Positions 40,274 to 55,725 are shown, counted from the first letter of the stretch. The stretch is DNA of 64,000 bases from Tuberibacillus sp. Marseille-P3662 (GCF_900178005.1 NZ_FXBS01000005.1:1-64000); one strand, 5' to 3'. The notes: generated by a model not told the origin, from the sequence alone. Numbers and translations: made by a program.

Positions 40274-41006
40274 AACGATAGTTAAGCAACTCCTTGGTAT
40301 ATTGACCTTGTTCATTATACACAAATAACGGGGGTAATAGATTTAATCCTGGATTGCCGTCCTTAATGCCTTCAATCAGCATGATATTAGCCTGCTTACC
40401 TTGCTTTGGATAAATGAATTGCAACCGTTTGGGTTCGATACCTTCTCGCCTCATGACACTCATGATATCCAAAAGTCGTTCAGGTCGATGCACAAAGGCC
40501 ACTTTCCCTTTGCCTTTGACAAGTTGACTACTAATCGACACAATCTCTTCTAAGGTCACAGCAACTTCGTGTCGAGCCAACTCCAAATGACGTTTCGTAT
40601 TCCGGTCCGAATCAGCCTTATAAGGAAAATATGGCGGATTACATGTGACAATGTCATAGCTGTGGGGGATGAGTTGTTTAACGGCATCGTTGACATCAGC
40701 ATGGATTGAGTTAACTTGGTGTTCAAGCTGATTCATCTTAATGCTCCGCTCTGCCATCGATTGAAGACGCTCTTGAATCTCAATACCGGTAATTTGAGCA
40801 TTCGTTCGCTCCGTTAATAATAAAGCAATTGCTCCATTACCTGTACATAGATCAAGTATATGTCCACGCTTAATCGGGACATATACAAATTTAGACAAAA
40901 GCACCGCATCCAAAGAAAATGAAAATATATCATCACTTTGTATAATTTTCATCGGGCTATTAAATAAGTAGTCAACCCGTTCATCTGCTTCTAACTGAAC
41001 CATCAT
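40263..41006 (-). CDS. yabB: tRNA1(Val) adenine-37 N6-methyltransferase-like protein (YabB)
   Basis: A SAM-dependent methyltransferase with LDLCTGNGAIALLL (about 51-64) and the N6-adenine catalytic motif NPPY in VTCNPPYFPY. It is homologous to TrmN6, which methylates A37 of tRNA-Val, but the Bacillus substrate is inferred by homology. Two adjacent ATGs follow AAAGGTGAG and either may start the protein. It lies upstream of yazA, which it overlaps. Confidence 0.92.
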   Translation of the reverse strand: MMVQLEADERVDYLFNSPMKIIQSDDIFSFSLDAVLLSKFVYVPIKRGHILDLCTGNGAIALLLTERTNAQITGIEIQERLQSMAERSIKMNQLEHQVNSIHADVNDAVKQLIPHSYDIVTCNPPYFPYKADSDRNTKRHLELARHEVAVTLEEIVSISSQLVKGKGKVAFVHRPERLLDIMSVMRREGIEPKRLQFIYPKQGKQANIMLIEGIKDGNPGLNLLPPLFVYNEQGQYTKELLNYRYEK

Positions 41007-41042
41007 CTCACCTTTTCGGAGAATATCTTAGACTATAAGTGT

Positions 41043-41071
41043 AAAAAAAGCCCTTCCTAAAAGGAAGAGCT
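41043..41071 (-). terminator. Terminator after yabA
   Basis: AGCTCTTCC and GGAAGGGCT (41071-41063 with 41057-41049) form a 9-bp stem, with TTTTTTT following. The stem begins inside the yabA stop codon. Confidence 0.88.
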
Positions 41072-41432
41072 ATCGTTTATTTAAGAAGGATAAACAAAAT
41101 AAGCAATCGCCTTCTTTACGAATGCTTCCGTAATGTAAGTTACAGATATGAAAACCCTCTTGATAAATACGTGCTAAATTATCGTATCCTTCACCCACTG
41201 CAGGCTTTGCTGCGTACTGCACTTTACCTTCATTACTACTGACGCCCTGATCTACATCTTCTTCTTGCTTTTGGTCAATATGCCGCCTTAAATTGCGGTT
41301 CTCAATTTTTAAATGTTGGCGTTCTTCCAATACTTCAGCTAATTGAGCTTTCAAGTCACCAAGTTCCTGATGCAAACTCCCGATTTGCTCTTCTAATCGT
41401 ATGACTTGTGAAAAAATATCCTTTTTTTCCAA
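41070..41432 (-). CDS. yabA: Replication initiation control protein YabA
   Basis: YabA bridges DnaA and DnaN (beta clamp) and limits replication initiation. The 120 residues have an N-terminal coiled coil/leucine zipper for tetramerisation (about 8-60, [19 protein letters not shown]) and a C-terminal zinc-binding domain with [17 protein letters not shown] (about 97-113). The acidic linker between them is variable, as usual. It lies between ricT and yabB. Confidence 0.95.
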   Translation of the reverse strand: MEKKDIFSQVIRLEEQIGSLHQELGDLKAQLAEVLEERQHLKIENRNLRRHIDQKQEEDVDQGVSSNEGKVQYAAKPAVGEGYDNLARIYQEGFHICNLHYGSIRKEGDCLFCLSFLNKR

Positions 41433-41459
41433 GTTTCATCCACCTCAATGCTTAGTGGC

Positions 41460-42275
41460 TTAAGACGATAGTGCACCTTCATCTATAAGTTCATTCATAG
41501 AGTACTCAATCACTTTTCCTGATTCATTCAATTCAATTTGAATCAAACGTTCCAACAGGTTCAAACCGACAACATGACCTTGGCCATGTTCAATTTGAAT
41601 TGTATCACCAATGTCAGGCAATTCTTGTTTTGCCGTTTCATATTGGTCATTTTCATATTTTAGACAACACATTAATCGACCGCAGACACCTGATATCTTA
41701 GTAGGATTAAGTGATAAATTCTGGTCTTTTGCCATTTTAATCGACACCGGTTCAAAGTCACCTAAAAAGGTCGAACAACAAAGCATTCGTCCACACGGAC
41801 CAATACCGCCTAACATTTTTGCTTCATCTCGAACACCAATTTGGCGAAGTTCGATTCGTGTCCGGAAAATTGCTGCCAAATCTTTAACCAGGTCACGGAA
41901 ATCGACACGTCCGTCCGCCGTAAAATAGAAAATGATTTTATTTCGGTCGAACGTATACTCAGCATCAACTAATTTCATATTTAATTGATGCTCATTGATT
42001 TTCTTCGCACAGACATCTAATGCTTCAGTTGCGTCAGCTTGATTTTGAACCATTTGTTCACTATCACGATCCGTCGCTTCCCGTATCACTTTGCGCAGCG
42101 GAAGCACAACATCTTGTTCGTCAACTTCTTTATTCGGTATAACCACATAGCCATATTCCACGCCTCGGGTCGTTTCCACAACAACGTTGGTTTCCTTAGA
42201 TATTTCGAATTCGCCCGGATCAAAATAATAAATTTTTCCGGCCTTTTTAAATCGAATACCGACAACACTATACAT
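41460..42275 (-). CDS. ricT: PSP1-domain protein RicT (YaaT)
   Basis: RicT works with RicA and RicF to promote RNase Y processing and Spo0A phosphorylation, and in the complex binds [4Fe-4S] clusters. The 271 residues start MYSVVGIRFKKAGKIYYFDP and contain GPCGRMLCCSTFL and GVCGRLMCCLKYE cysteine clusters (about 159-205). The ATG at 42275 is 9 nt after GGGGGG; a TTG at 42284 lies too near. It overlaps holB by 8 nt. Confidence 0.95.
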   Translation of the reverse strand: MYSVVGIRFKKAGKIYYFDPGEFEISKETNVVVETTRGVEYGYVVIPNKEVDEQDVVLPLRKVIREATDRDSEQMVQNQADATEALDVCAKKINEHQLNMKLVDAEYTFDRNKIIFYFTADGRVDFRDLVKDLAAIFRTRIELRQIGVRDEAKMLGGIGPCGRMLCCSTFLGDFEPVSIKMAKDQNLSLNPTKISGVCGRLMCCLKYENDQYETAKQELPDIGDTIQIEHGQGHVVGLNLLERLIQIELNESGKVIEYSMNELIDEGALSS

Positions 42276-43269
42276 AGGTTCCAAGCCCCCCTTGGAGTCG
42301 AAAAACGAGTTGTTCAGATACTTGCAACGGATTCACATTAGCATCCAACCGTTTTTTAGCCTCTAAAATGACTGACATTGATTCGGCTGTCTTTGTTAAA
42401 GGTATTTGCAGTGCCAGGCGGCTGAGCAAATCGGATTTATCTTGAAACACCAAATAGTCGGATTGTTCGGTTTGAATGTTTAATACATCTTGATACCATA
42501 GGAGGATCATATCCAATCCTATATGAGCTTTCTCAGCGTTACCAAAGTGGTCAGTGAATGTCTCATACACCACCATCATCACATGTTTGGGACGAGTCAT
42601 CAGCTCTTCCATTAAGTGTAGCACGACTGTTCGCGCCTCTGCAAACCATTCATCATGGCAAAGTTCCCTAGCATCATGGACATCATTAGTCATGGCAGCG
42701 GCCAGTCTTGCTAATGACTCTCCAATATCCTCTTGTGTAAGCATGGTATTGATAACGGAATTTGGAATGGATGAAAACTGTAGAATTTGACATCTTGAAA
42801 CGATCGTGTCTAACAAATAATGTTGATTTTCCGTTAGTAAAATGGCTATGGTTTGTGATTGTGGTTCCTCTATAAATTTCAATAAACTATTGGCTGCCTG
42901 GGTCGTCATACGATCAGCTGCCTCAATAACAAACACTCGTTTTTTTGATTCCATACCCTTGTAAGCAAATTCCTTAATAAGCTCAGAAATGGCCTCTTTT
43001 TTGATGGATCGTCCCTCTGGAGAAACAGTCATACAATCGGGATGATTTCCGCTTTCAATCCGTTTACAATCCCGACAGTAACCACATGGATGAACCCCTT
43101 CTGTCTCTGAGCAAAAAAAGGCTTGTGCCAACATTAAAGCCGTCTGTTTCTTCCCCGTTCCACGAACCCCTTCAAAAAGGTAGGCGTGAGCCAGCTGATC
43201 ATTCCGGATTCCATTCATTAAAATTCTCGCGGCTACCGGCTGCTTATCTGAAATAGCTTGCCAACCCAT
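42268..43269 (-). CDS. holB: DNA polymerase III delta' subunit
   Basis: HolB is part of the clamp-loader complex that opens the beta clamp. The 333 residues have a degenerate Walker A FEGVRGTGKKQTALML (about 32-47), a zinc module with CGYCRDC, the sensor-like VFVIEAADRMTTQAANSLLKFIEEPQ (about 100-127) and SRCQILQF. It ends inside the start of ricT and follows yaaR. Confidence 0.96.
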   Translation of the reverse strand: MGWQAISDKQPVAARILMNGIRNDQLAHAYLFEGVRGTGKKQTALMLAQAFFCSETEGVHPCGYCRDCKRIESGNHPDCMTVSPEGRSIKKEAISELIKEFAYKGMESKKRVFVIEAADRMTTQAANSLLKFIEEPQSQTIAILLTENQHYLLDTIVSRCQILQFSSIPNSVINTMLTQEDIGESLARLAAAMTNDVHDARELCHDEWFAEARTVVLHLMEELMTRPKHVMMVVYETFTDHFGNAEKAHIGLDMILLWYQDVLNIQTEQSDYLVFQDKSDLLSRLALQIPLTKTAESMSVILEAKKRLDANVNPLQVSEQLVFRLQGGLGTYV

Positions 43270-43286
43270 GGGTTATCATCACACTT

Positions 43287-43733
43287 TCATTGATATAAAT
43301 TAATAAGCATCCCCTTGATTTCATCCATTTTATCAAGCATATCTATAGATGATGCCTCATGTTGGAATACTTGATCGGTAAGCAGCACAAGGTGTTCATT
43401 GATTTGCTTGATTAACGTTTGCATCTGTCCGCTTGCATGATGCCATGCTCGAGTGCTTTCAACGGTCAGACCTGAATCAACGATATTTTGTATAAAACGA
43501 TGAATCAATTGTTTATATATTTGTAAATCACGAATCGTCCGTGAACGTGATAACCGGCGCCCTTGCTGTTCTATATCAGCAATCATGCCATCTAAGGAGG
43601 CTGTATGTCGCGCTTGAATATTAGTTTTCATCACATCTTCAAATGTTTGAGCCATTGTCACCGTACTCGTGCTCCCAGGCTTCGACTTATTCTCAGTTAA
43701 AGGGCGACGGTCTTTCTGTATTTTAACATCCAT
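43287..43733 (-). CDS. yaaR: DUF327 protein YaaR
   Basis: The 148-residue, helix-rich protein matches YaaR (DUF327) by order and by the motif YKQLIHRFIQNIVDSGLTVE. Its function is unknown to me. It is flanked by darA and holB as in B. subtilis. ATG follows AATAGGAG. No membrane segment or metal motif can be seen. Confidence 0.92.
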   Translation of the reverse strand: MDVKIQKDRRPLTENKSKPGSTSTVTMAQTFEDVMKTNIQARHTASLDGMIADIEQQGRRLSRSRTIRDLQIYKQLIHRFIQNIVDSGLTVESTRAWHHASGQMQTLIKQINEHLVLLTDQVFQHEASSIDMLDKMDEIKGMLINLYQ

Positions 43734-43751
43734 AATTGGCTCCTATTTTCG

Positions 43752-44753
<1,002 letters not shown>

Positions 44754-44757
<4 letters not shown>

Positions 44758-46226
44758 TCCCCTTTATAATCCATGTTATAGACGTTAATCACACCATGGG
44801 CAATATTCTTATTGTCTTGAAAATATCTATTTTGTTGAATTAATTGGTTAATTTTAAAAATGGTGGTTTGACTAATCCTTTCTCCTTGTAAAACCATGGG
44901 AACACCCGGCGGATAAGGGATAATCGTCTCAGCCGCGATTTGACCAACAGCATCATCCAACGACACTAAATGAGTGGTTGTCTGTTCCTGTGAATGATAT
45001 GATAACGCTAATCTTCTAGGTTTATCATCCATTTTTTCTTGATATTGAGATTGATATAAAGCATGATTTTGCTTAATATCATCACAGGCGCTTTGAATGG
45101 AAGCCATCACTTGATCACTATTAAACGGGCTAAGGGGGAAGACAAGTACGACATAATCCTCTCCGGCCATTTCCGTATAGATATGATAACTCTCCAATAC
45201 TTTTTGCAGATGTGTCCCTGAACAGCCCTGATAGCTCATAAGGACTTTCAGAGGATCTGTTGCAATGACTGTATCGGAAACCCCTAGCAATTGAATATTC
45301 TTTATGCTATTAAGACGCTGCTTAAACAGCTCAATATTGTTAAGCATCTCGCTTATCTCATTGTCAGTAATGTTAGCAACGTAATATCGTGCTAAATCAA
45401 GCGATGCCATAATCGGGTAAGAGGGGCTTGATGATTGTAACATACTCAAATAGGTTTCAATATTACCAACTGGAATATTGGTACTATTTATATGCAAGTA
45501 GGACCCCATCGTCATGGCCGGTAGTGTCTTATGTGCCGATTGCACCACGACATCAGCTCCCATATCCAATGCCGACAAAGGAAGGGCTGAACTTGCCTTA
45601 TAGTGAGCACCGTGAGCTTCATCTACCAAAATATAAAGGCCCGCTTGTCGAGCATAGGTAAATAGCTTTGTATAATCTCTTGAAAAACCAAAGTAATTAG
45701 GTGTCGTCAATATGATTGCTTGAGCATCAGGATAATCTTGAATCCATTGTATGGCTTGGTCACTATCAACACCCGTGGGCAAATCCAGGTCTTTATCAAC
45801 AATTGGAGGCATAAAGACAGGATCTAGGTTAGCTAATTTTAATGCCTGAAATATGGACTTATGACTATCACGCTGGACAAGCACTTGAGATCCATGTTCA
45901 CATAAAGCCATAATCATCGCCAGATTACCAACTGTCGTTCCATTCACTAGGAAATAACTCTTGTGTGTATTGTAAAAATCTTTGAGCAAGGTCATGGCAT
46001 CAGCAATAATGCCTTCTGGCTGATGTAAATCATCTAATCCTTGAAGTTCAGTTACATCTATCGGTAAAAGTTCTTTAAAATAGCCTCTTCCTATATCAGG
46101 AAATACGTTACCGTTCTTATGTCCAGGTACGTGGAAGGAGATCGGTTGTTGTGAACTAAACCTTTTTAATGCTTGAAATAATGGTGCGTCCTTTTGACTA
46201 TGATGATCATCACTGGATATTTTCAT
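44754..46226 (-). CDS. yaaO: PLP-dependent Orn/Lys/Arg decarboxylase-family protein (YaaO)
   Basis: The 490 residues form an aminotransferase-fold decarboxylase: FHVPGHKNGNVFP near the N-terminus (about 31-43), VDEAHGAHY (about 200) and the PLP-lysine motif SAHKTLPAMTMGSY (about 227-240). The C-terminal part has the family PPGVPMVLQGE segment. Its substrate (Arg, Lys or Orn) cannot be told. It is coupled to tmk, and B. subtilis has the same pair; the xpaC and yaaN genes usually upstream are missing. Confidence 0.9.
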
Positions 46227-46265
46227 AGTTTTATTTTATCACATCATTCATATACATTCACAAAA

Positions 46266-46296
46266 GAAAAAAGCAGACGTCCTAATGGCATCTGCT
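46266..46296 (-). terminator. Terminator after csfB
   Basis: AGCAGA and TCTGCT with inner partial pairing (46296-46291 with 46277-46272) form a stem that includes the last codons of csfB, then TTTTTTC. Confidence 0.75.
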
Positions 46297-46512
46297 ACCC
46301 ACTGTTTCTATAACATTGTCTCGTTTCACTTCAAGTTTTGCTAGTCGTTGCACAAAATACTTATATTGGTCATCATCAACATCTGTAGAAACGATTTCTC
46401 TTTGGCATTCATCACAAATGAGTTGATTACAAATATGGATACCAACACGATCTGTTCGTTCACACACGATACAAGATTCTTGCGCCGATTGATTCTCTAT
46501 CATCGCCATCAT
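46282..46512 (-). CDS. csfB: Anti-sigma factor Gin (CsfB)
   Basis: CsfB/Gin binds and inhibits sigma-G (and sigma-E) so that late forespore genes wait until engulfment. The 76 residues contain two CxxC pairs, SCIVCERTD and QLICDECQRE (about 13-17 and 33-38), which bind zinc, and a short helical C-terminus. The first ATG is 6 nt after GGAGGTGA. A sigma-F-like promoter lies upstream. It is downstream of rrn, as in B. subtilis. Confidence 0.93.
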   Translation of the reverse strand: MMAMIENQSAQESCIVCERTDRVGIHICNQLICDECQREIVSTDVDDDQYKYFVQRLAKLEVKRDNVIETVGSRCH

Positions 46513-46528
46513 CGGTCACCTCCAGTAG

Positions 46529-46558
46529 CATATTGCCCAATTCTTTGAAAATATATTC
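46529..46558 (-). promoter_or_regulatory. sigma-F-like promoter of csfB
   Basis: GAATA (46554-46558), 15-bp spacer, GGGCAATATG (46529-46538). The -10 differs from GGnnAnAHTR at one base. The -35 box is the same GAATA as that of fin. csfB is sigma-F-dependent in B. subtilis. Confidence 0.65.
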
Positions 46559-47010
46559 ATAACAATGAGCAATTTATTATTATTTATATGCCTAAACATC
46601 AATGAGAGTGCCTGTACAGTGATCATTTATTACTAAAAACATAATACTTGAAACTGGAACTCGATAAGCTTCCATCAATGCGCGACTTCCAAGAATCGGT
46701 ACATCAATTCTGATTGTGGGAGTGACATTGCCTCCATGATCTGCCTTATATTACGATCTATGTATCATAAAATAACTGATTAGAAGCATATTTTCATTAA
46801 CAAAGGCTGTTTTTCATATACTTTGTTGCCTTTTCACTATATTGTTGTAGTGAAAAGATTGCTCGCTTTTCACGGGTAATCCGCGAGCCTCATGCAACAT
46901 GAAGAAAATTTAAGTTAGGGAACATTTCAGTAAAAGTAAGGAGCAAAAAGGGGAGGAAAAGGCGGCTTTCTTAGAACTAAGTAACAAAAGTCGATGATCA
47001 TCGATCATAT
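46559..47010. other. Gene-free interval between csfB and the rrn terminator
   Basis: No coding frame with a credible start was found. A hairpin CTTTTCACTA...TAGTGAAAAG lies at about 46831-46859. The following stretch (GCTCGCTTTTCACGGGTAATCCGCGAGCCTC, split at about 46861-46891) faintly recalls the GC-rich repeat at 36287 and may be a decayed copy. Confidence 0.4.
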
Positions 47011-47045
47011 AAAAAAAGGGTTGTCCCAAAATGGAACAACCCCTT
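47011..47045 (-). terminator. Terminator of the rrn operon
   Basis: AAGGGGTTGTTCC and GGGACAACCC on the minus strand pair around a TTTT-type loop (stem 47018-47024 with 47036-47042 and inner CC/GG), then TTTTTTTATATG. It follows the 5S gene by about 12 nt. Confidence 0.93.
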
Positions 47046-47056
47046 AACATTATTTT

Positions 47057-47172
47057 GCCTGGCGGCGTCCTACTCTCACAGGGGCAAAGCCCCAATTACC
47101 ATCGGCGCTGAAGAGCTTAACGACCGTGTTCGGGATGGGAACGGGTGTGACCTCTTCGCCATCACCACCGGG
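47057..47172 (-). rRNA. 5S rRNA
   Basis: About 116 nt on the minus strand with conserved 5S signatures: CGAAGAGGTCACACCCGTTC and GTGAGAGTAGGACGCCGCC. The 3' and 5' ends can form the closing stem. It ends the 16S-23S-5S operon. RNase M5 (rnmV in this window) would mature it. Confidence 0.96.
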
Positions 47173-47336
47173 CTCACAGGATGTGAGTCAGTTCAGTGTT
47201 GTCACAGGACGTGACGTTCTTAGCTGAACATCCTTTTGACCACTATAACATCCTCGCTTATACAAACAAACATGCTATGTAATTAAAGGCTTGCGCCTTC
47301 AGAACTAGAAACGAAAGTAGAAACGCATCTCAATTA

Positions 47337-51987
<4,651 letters not shown>

Positions 51988-52057
51988 AGTTGTTGCGTTT
52001 GACCCTTGGCTATGTTTGAAAAGAGGTTCCTTCCAAACAGCGCTTGAGTTTTTGTTT

Positions 52058-52073
52058 AGTTTTCAAAGAGCAA
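52058..52073 (-). promoter_or_regulatory. boxA-type antitermination site in rrn leader
   Basis: The minus strand reads TTGCTCTTTGAAAACT, identical to the boxA at 203-218 in the other rrn leader. Confidence 0.75.
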
Positions 52074-52117
52074 TCTATCGATTCGCTCATGTCGTTGCTC
52101 ATCAAAGCGACCTTCAT

Positions 52118-52313
52118 ATTATAGTAAGTATCAGCTATGATGTCAACAACTTTTGTTTAAATGGATTTTTCCTCAAAAAGCAGCATATAATATAATGCCA
52201 TTTAATTAAACTGTTGTCAATAGCTTGTTTCAAAGTCTATGATGCTTTGCCTTTAGCTCGCGGCTCTGTCGCAAGCACAATTAATATTGTAACACATATA
52301 GCCACTTTAACAA
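52118..52313 (-). promoter_or_regulatory. rrn promoter region (one strong, two weaker)
   Basis: The proximal promoter is near consensus: TTGACA (52141-52146), 17-bp spacer, TATAAT (52118-52123). Upstream, TTGACA at 52215-52220 has only a weak CATTAT at 17 bp (52192-52197). A further candidate is TTGTTA (52308-52313), 16 bp, TACAAT (52286-52291). The left operon has four stronger ones. Confidence 0.75.
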
Positions 52314-52339
52314 GGGGTTAGTTGCATCTAATTTTTTCC

Positions 52340-52606
52340 TCAAACCAAAATGCTGTATTTAATCACTACCATTGCCGCAATACCAGGAATCCCTAGTACC
52401 CCTGCTATCCCAGTGGTAATCGCATTAATAGGAACATGAATCCCTATATGAGTTCCAAAAGTATTTAGCAAGAATAACAGCAAGGCGCCAATCATTAATT
52501 TCACAGCCAGTTTGCCTATATATCGAAATGGTTTAAAAGGAGCACCGACCAATAGTAAAATTGCTACCAAACTAACAATAATTGAAATAACGACAACCGG
52601 ATCCAT
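52340..52606 (-). CDS. bofA: Sigma-K processing inhibitor BofA
   Basis: BofA, with SpoIVFA, holds the SpoIVFB protease inactive in the outer forespore membrane until the sigma-K checkpoint is passed. The 88 residues contain two or three hydrophobic segments (about 3-22, 34-50, and the conserved ITTGIAGVLGIPGIAAMVV end). Length and position (yaaL-bofA-rrn) match B. subtilis. ATG follows GGGGAGG. Confidence 0.94.
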   Translation of the reverse strand: MDPVVVISIIVSLVAILLLVGAPFKPFRYIGKLAVKLMIGALLLFLLNTFGTHIGIHVPINAITTGIAGVLGIPGIAAMVVIKYSILV

Positions 52607-52672
52607 TATAAAAAACCTCCCCGTTTTTGTAAAAATATATGGGAGGCTTGTCTTTTTTAGAACTTTAATATG

Positions 52673-52888
52673 CTATTTTAATGTGATTTTATGACGTTTA
52701 GCTTCTTTTAATAAAAACAAATATTTTAATTCAGCCATCTTTAATTGGCAAATCACTTCTTGTGAGGGATCGATGCTTCGGTCAATTAAATGTTTTTGTT
52801 GATACCATTGCTCTTTACAATCATTCAATGTATGGAGCAACTGATCATTAAGTTGTTCACGGATTCTCCCCTTCTTACGAAACAACAC
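52673..52888 (-). CDS. yaaL: DUF2508 protein YaaL
   Basis: The 71-residue soluble, helix-rich protein corresponds by position and motif (QLKMAELKYLFLLKEAKRH) to YaaL. Function unknown. The start is GTG at 52888, with GGTGG upstream. It lies 15 nt after recR and is probably translated from the dnaX-recR transcript. Confidence 0.88.
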   Translation of the reverse strand: MLFRKKGRIREQLNDQLLHTLNDCKEQWYQQKHLIDRSIDPSQEVICQLKMAELKYLFLLKEAKRHKITLK

Positions 52889-52903
52889 CCATATCCCACC
52901 TAT

Positions 52904-53500
52904 CTACAAATCTCGGCGTCCCTCAAGAGCTTTTGATAATGTGACTTCATCCGCATATTCCAAATCGCCACCAACAGGGAGACCGTGAGCAATTCGTGAG
53001 GTCTTAACACCTATTGGTTTAACCAGTTTGGAAATATACATAGCTGTTGCTTCTCCTTCTATCGTCGGATTAGTGGCCAATATAATCTCTTTAACCCCTT
53101 CATCTTCCAATCTTTTAATTAATTCGCTAACCTTAATATCCTCGGGGCCAATGCCATCGACAGGGGAAATAGCCCCATGTAAGACATGATATTGACCCGT
53201 ATATTCCCTCATTTTCTCCATGACTGTTACGTCTTTCGGTTCTTGAACAACACAAATGGTTGAGCGATCACGATGAGTATCACCGCAAATGTGACACGGA
53301 TCTTTATCAGTAATATTCTGACACACCGAACAATAGACAAGTTGTCGTTTGACATTAACCAGTGAACGCCCAAATTCCATGACATCATCTTCATTCATAT
53401 CAACAACGAAAAAAGCCAGACGTACCGCTGTTTTCGGCCCAATGCCTGGCAATTTCATAAAACTATCAATTAATTTTGCAATCGGTTCAGGGTATTGCAT
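52904..53500 (-). CDS. recR: Recombination mediator RecR
   Basis: RecR with RecO/RecF loads RecA at gaps. The 198 residues have the N-terminal helix-hairpin-helix ([16 protein letters not shown], about 17-32), a four-cysteine zinc finger ([16 protein letters not shown], about 57-72) and a Toprim domain ([26 protein letters not shown]). Standard length. ATG after TAGGAGG. Follows ebfC by 12 nt. Confidence 0.97.
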   Translation of the reverse strand: MQYPEPIAKLIDSFMKLPGIGPKTAVRLAFFVVDMNEDDVMEFGRSLVNVKRQLVYCSVCQNITDKDPCHICGDTHRDRSTICVVQEPKDVTVMEKMREYTGQYHVLHGAISPVDGIGPEDIKVSELIKRLEDEGVKEIILATNPTIEGEATAMYISKLVKPIGVKTSRIAHGLPVGGDLEYADEVTLSKALEGRRDL

Positions 53501-53512
53501 CTAAGCTGCCTC

Positions 53513-53827
53513 CTAGAAGCCCGGAATATTCAGCCCTTTTGTGAATTGACCCATTCGCTCATTGGATAATTCATCAGCACTTTTTAGCGCTTCATTAACG
53601 GCCGTTAATACCAAATCCTGCAGCATATCAACATCATCAGGATCAACAGCTTCTTCTTTGATTGTAATATTGGTCACTTCTTTATGTCCGTTGGCTTGGA
53701 CAGTTACAACACCGCCACCAGCGGACCCTTCGACAGTTTCATCCTTTAATTCTTCTTGAGCCTTTTCCATTTTCTTCTGCATCTTTTGCATTTGTTTCGC
53801 CATGTTATTCATATTGCCTCCACGCAT
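53513..53827 (-). CDS. ebfC: Nucleoid-associated protein EbfC/YbaB (YaaK)
   Basis: A small DNA-binding protein of the YbaB/EbfC family, always next to dnaX and recR. The 104 residues start [20 protein letters not shown], an amphipathic helix, followed by [20 protein letters not shown], and end in [20 protein letters not shown] precedes the first ATG. Its cellular role is uncertain. Confidence 0.96.
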   Translation of the reverse strand: MRGGNMNNMAKQMQKMQKKMEKAQEELKDETVEGSAGGGVVTVQANGHKEVTNITIKEEAVDPDDVDMLQDLVLTAVNEALKSADELSNERMGQFTKGLNIPGF

Positions 53828-53846
53828 ATGAAAACCTCCTTAAAAT

Positions 53847-55592
53847 TTAATCTTTTATTTCCAGTAAGTCAGACCCAACCAATTTTTCTGCCTCAGCAAT
53901 TACGGGGTCACGGTTGTCTTGTTCCACACTTTGGTTTTCAGTATCCCTTGATTGATCAGGTTGTTGGCCCTCTTTTTTTGATTCCTTTTCTTCAATATAA
54001 TTTTGTTTGGTTTGTTCCCACTGTTCAGCCGGAACAGGATACATTTTCTTCCCTTGTCCCGTGATCTCTTGAACAATTGCCTCAACCATATCCAAAACAT
54101 CATTCTTATTTTCAGCTACCATTTGACAGTGAAAGTCATACTTAAAAGCTTGCAAAAAGGCATGATCAGAGCTCGCGACAGGCTTACTTTCTAACAACCA
54201 AGCATGAGCAGCAACGTTGGTTTTCCTTACTCGCTCCATGATATCAGCCCAATTAGACCTGAGATCTTTTAGCTGTTGCTTAGACGCCTGATTGAGGACT
54301 TCTTTTAGGTGACCAGAACGAACATTATAACCTTTATCATTCTTACGACCTGTTTGCCGAGAAGTTGACCGGCTTTGAGACGGCCGCTGATCTTGAGCGG
54401 TTACAGGTCGATCTTGTAAGTGTTCAATTTTTGATTCTAGTTGCTGCACTTTTGTTTGCAAGGCTTCAACATCCGGAGAGGATGACTCCGCAACAGGACG
54501 GGATTCCGTTTGTGATTGGCACAGTTTTACCATGGCGATCTCTAAAAATACTCGGCTATGATTGGTCCACTTCATTTCTTGTTGGGTATCATTCAAACGA
54601 TGAATGATCTGGTAAATCTCTTGTGCCTTAACCGTTGTTGCCACTTCTTTAAATCGATCATCCGCACCCGTACGTGTCAATAACTCAGACATTTCCGGGG
54701 CTGATTGATACAATAAAATATCCCTGTAATAAAAAATTAAATCTTCAATAAAACGTTCAGGATCCTTACCATCCGCCACTAAACGGTTAACAGCCTGTAT
54801 AGCTGTTGGTGTTTCACCATCTCGAATGGATTCAACAACATTAGCCAGCAACTCTTGAGAAACCATCCCTGTCACCGACCGAACATCGGCGACCGTCACC
54901 TTATTTTCACTAAAAGCAACCACTTGATCAAGAATGCTTAGAGCATCACGCATACCGCCTTCACACGCTTGAGCTATTAATTGTAACGATTGGTCTTCAA
55001 CATCAATACTCTGTTCATCAGAAACGTGTTTGAGACGATCAACAATTGCTTCAATCGAAACGCGTTTAAAATCAAACCGTTGGCAACGTGATATGATTGT
55101 CAACGGAATTTTATGCGGTTCCGTTGTGGCTAAAATAAAGATAACATGCTTAGGTGGCTCTTCTAAAGTTTTTAACAAGGCATTAAACGCACCTGGTGAC
55201 AGCATATGCACTTCGTCTATGATGTAGACTTTGTATCTGACAACACTTGGAGTATATTTAACGGTTTCACGAATGTCACGAATCTCATCAACACCATTAT
55301 TTGATGCTGCGTCCATTTCGATAACATCAGATAAGTCACCGTTGGTTATACTTCGACAAGCATCGCATTCATTACACGGTTCGGCCACCGGTGCCTGTTC
55401 ACAATTGACAGCTTTCGCAAACAATTTAGCGGCGCTGGTTTTGCCTGTCCCTCTAGGGCCGCTGAAAAGGTAAGCGTGGGAAAATTTCTCACGAAGAAGC
55501 GCATGCTGCAATGTTTGCGTAATTGCCTCTTGACCGGCCATATCTGCAAATGTTTGCGGACGAAACATTCTGTATAAGGCTTGGTACCCCAT
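53847..55592 (-). CDS. dnaX: DNA polymerase III gamma/tau subunit
   Basis: DnaX is the ATPase of the clamp loader and, as tau, holds the polymerase and helicase. The 581 residues have Walker A FSGPRGTGKTSAAK (about 43-56), a zinc module CEQ..CNECDAC (about 64-79), IIDEVHMLS, the SRC motif SRCQRFDF and a basic, low-complexity linker (about 375-430) before the C-terminal tau domain. No interruption in frame. ATG follows GGAGGGG. Confidence 0.97.
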   Translation of the reverse strand: MGYQALYRMFRPQTFADMAGQEAITQTLQHALLREKFSHAYLFSGPRGTGKTSAAKLFAKAVNCEQAPVAEPCNECDACRSITNGDLSDVIEMDAASNNGVDEIRDIRETVKYTPSVVRYKVYIIDEVHMLSPGAFNALLKTLEEPPKHVIFILATTEPHKIPLTIISRCQRFDFKRVSIEAIVDRLKHVSDEQSIDVEDQSLQLIAQACEGGMRDALSILDQVVAFSENKVTVADVRSVTGMVSQELLANVVESIRDGETPTAIQAVNRLVADGKDPERFIEDLIFYYRDILLYQSAPEMSELLTRTGADDRFKEVATTVKAQEIYQIIHRLNDTQQEMKWTNHSRVFLEIAMVKLCQSQTESRPVAESSSPDVEALQTKVQQLESKIEHLQDRPVTAQDQRPSQSRSTSRQTGRKNDKGYNVRSGHLKEVLNQASKQQLKDLRSNWADIMERVRKTNVAAHAWLLESKPVASSDHAFLQAFKYDFHCQMVAENKNDVLDMVEAIVQEITGQGKKMYPVPAEQWEQTKQNYIEEKESKKEGQQPDQSRDTENQSVEQDNRDPVIAEAEKLVGSDLLEIKD

Positions 55593-55625
55593 GCTTACCC
55601 CTCCATCAATCGTCTGTTAATTCCC

Positions 55626-55654
55626 ATTATACCTATATCAAATATTGAATTCAA
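55626..55654 (-). promoter_or_regulatory. sigma-A promoter of dnaX
   Basis: TTGAAT (55649-55654), 17-bp spacer, TATAAT (55626-55631), just downstream of the SRP RNA terminator and about 25 nt before the probable start region of dnaX. Confidence 0.65.
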
Positions 55655-55675
55655 AACCTTTAACATCTTCAAGCA

Positions 55676-55708
55676 TAAAAAACCGCTGGCAAAGCATGCC
55701 AGCGGTTG
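55676..55708 (-). terminator. Terminator of the SRP RNA gene
   Basis: AACCGCTGGC and GCCAGCGGTT (55707-55698 with 55690-55681) form a 10-bp stem followed by TTTTTTATG on the minus strand. Confidence 0.93.
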
Positions 55709-55725
55709 TTATATTATGTATTCAA

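Noticed and set aside
46910..47095. 61-codon minus-strand frame
   Set aside because: It runs through the 5S rRNA 3' end and the rrn terminator.
53847..55592. Programmed frameshift in dnaX
   Set aside because: No slippery A-run followed by an early stop was noticed in the gamma/tau boundary; the full tau frame is uninterrupted.
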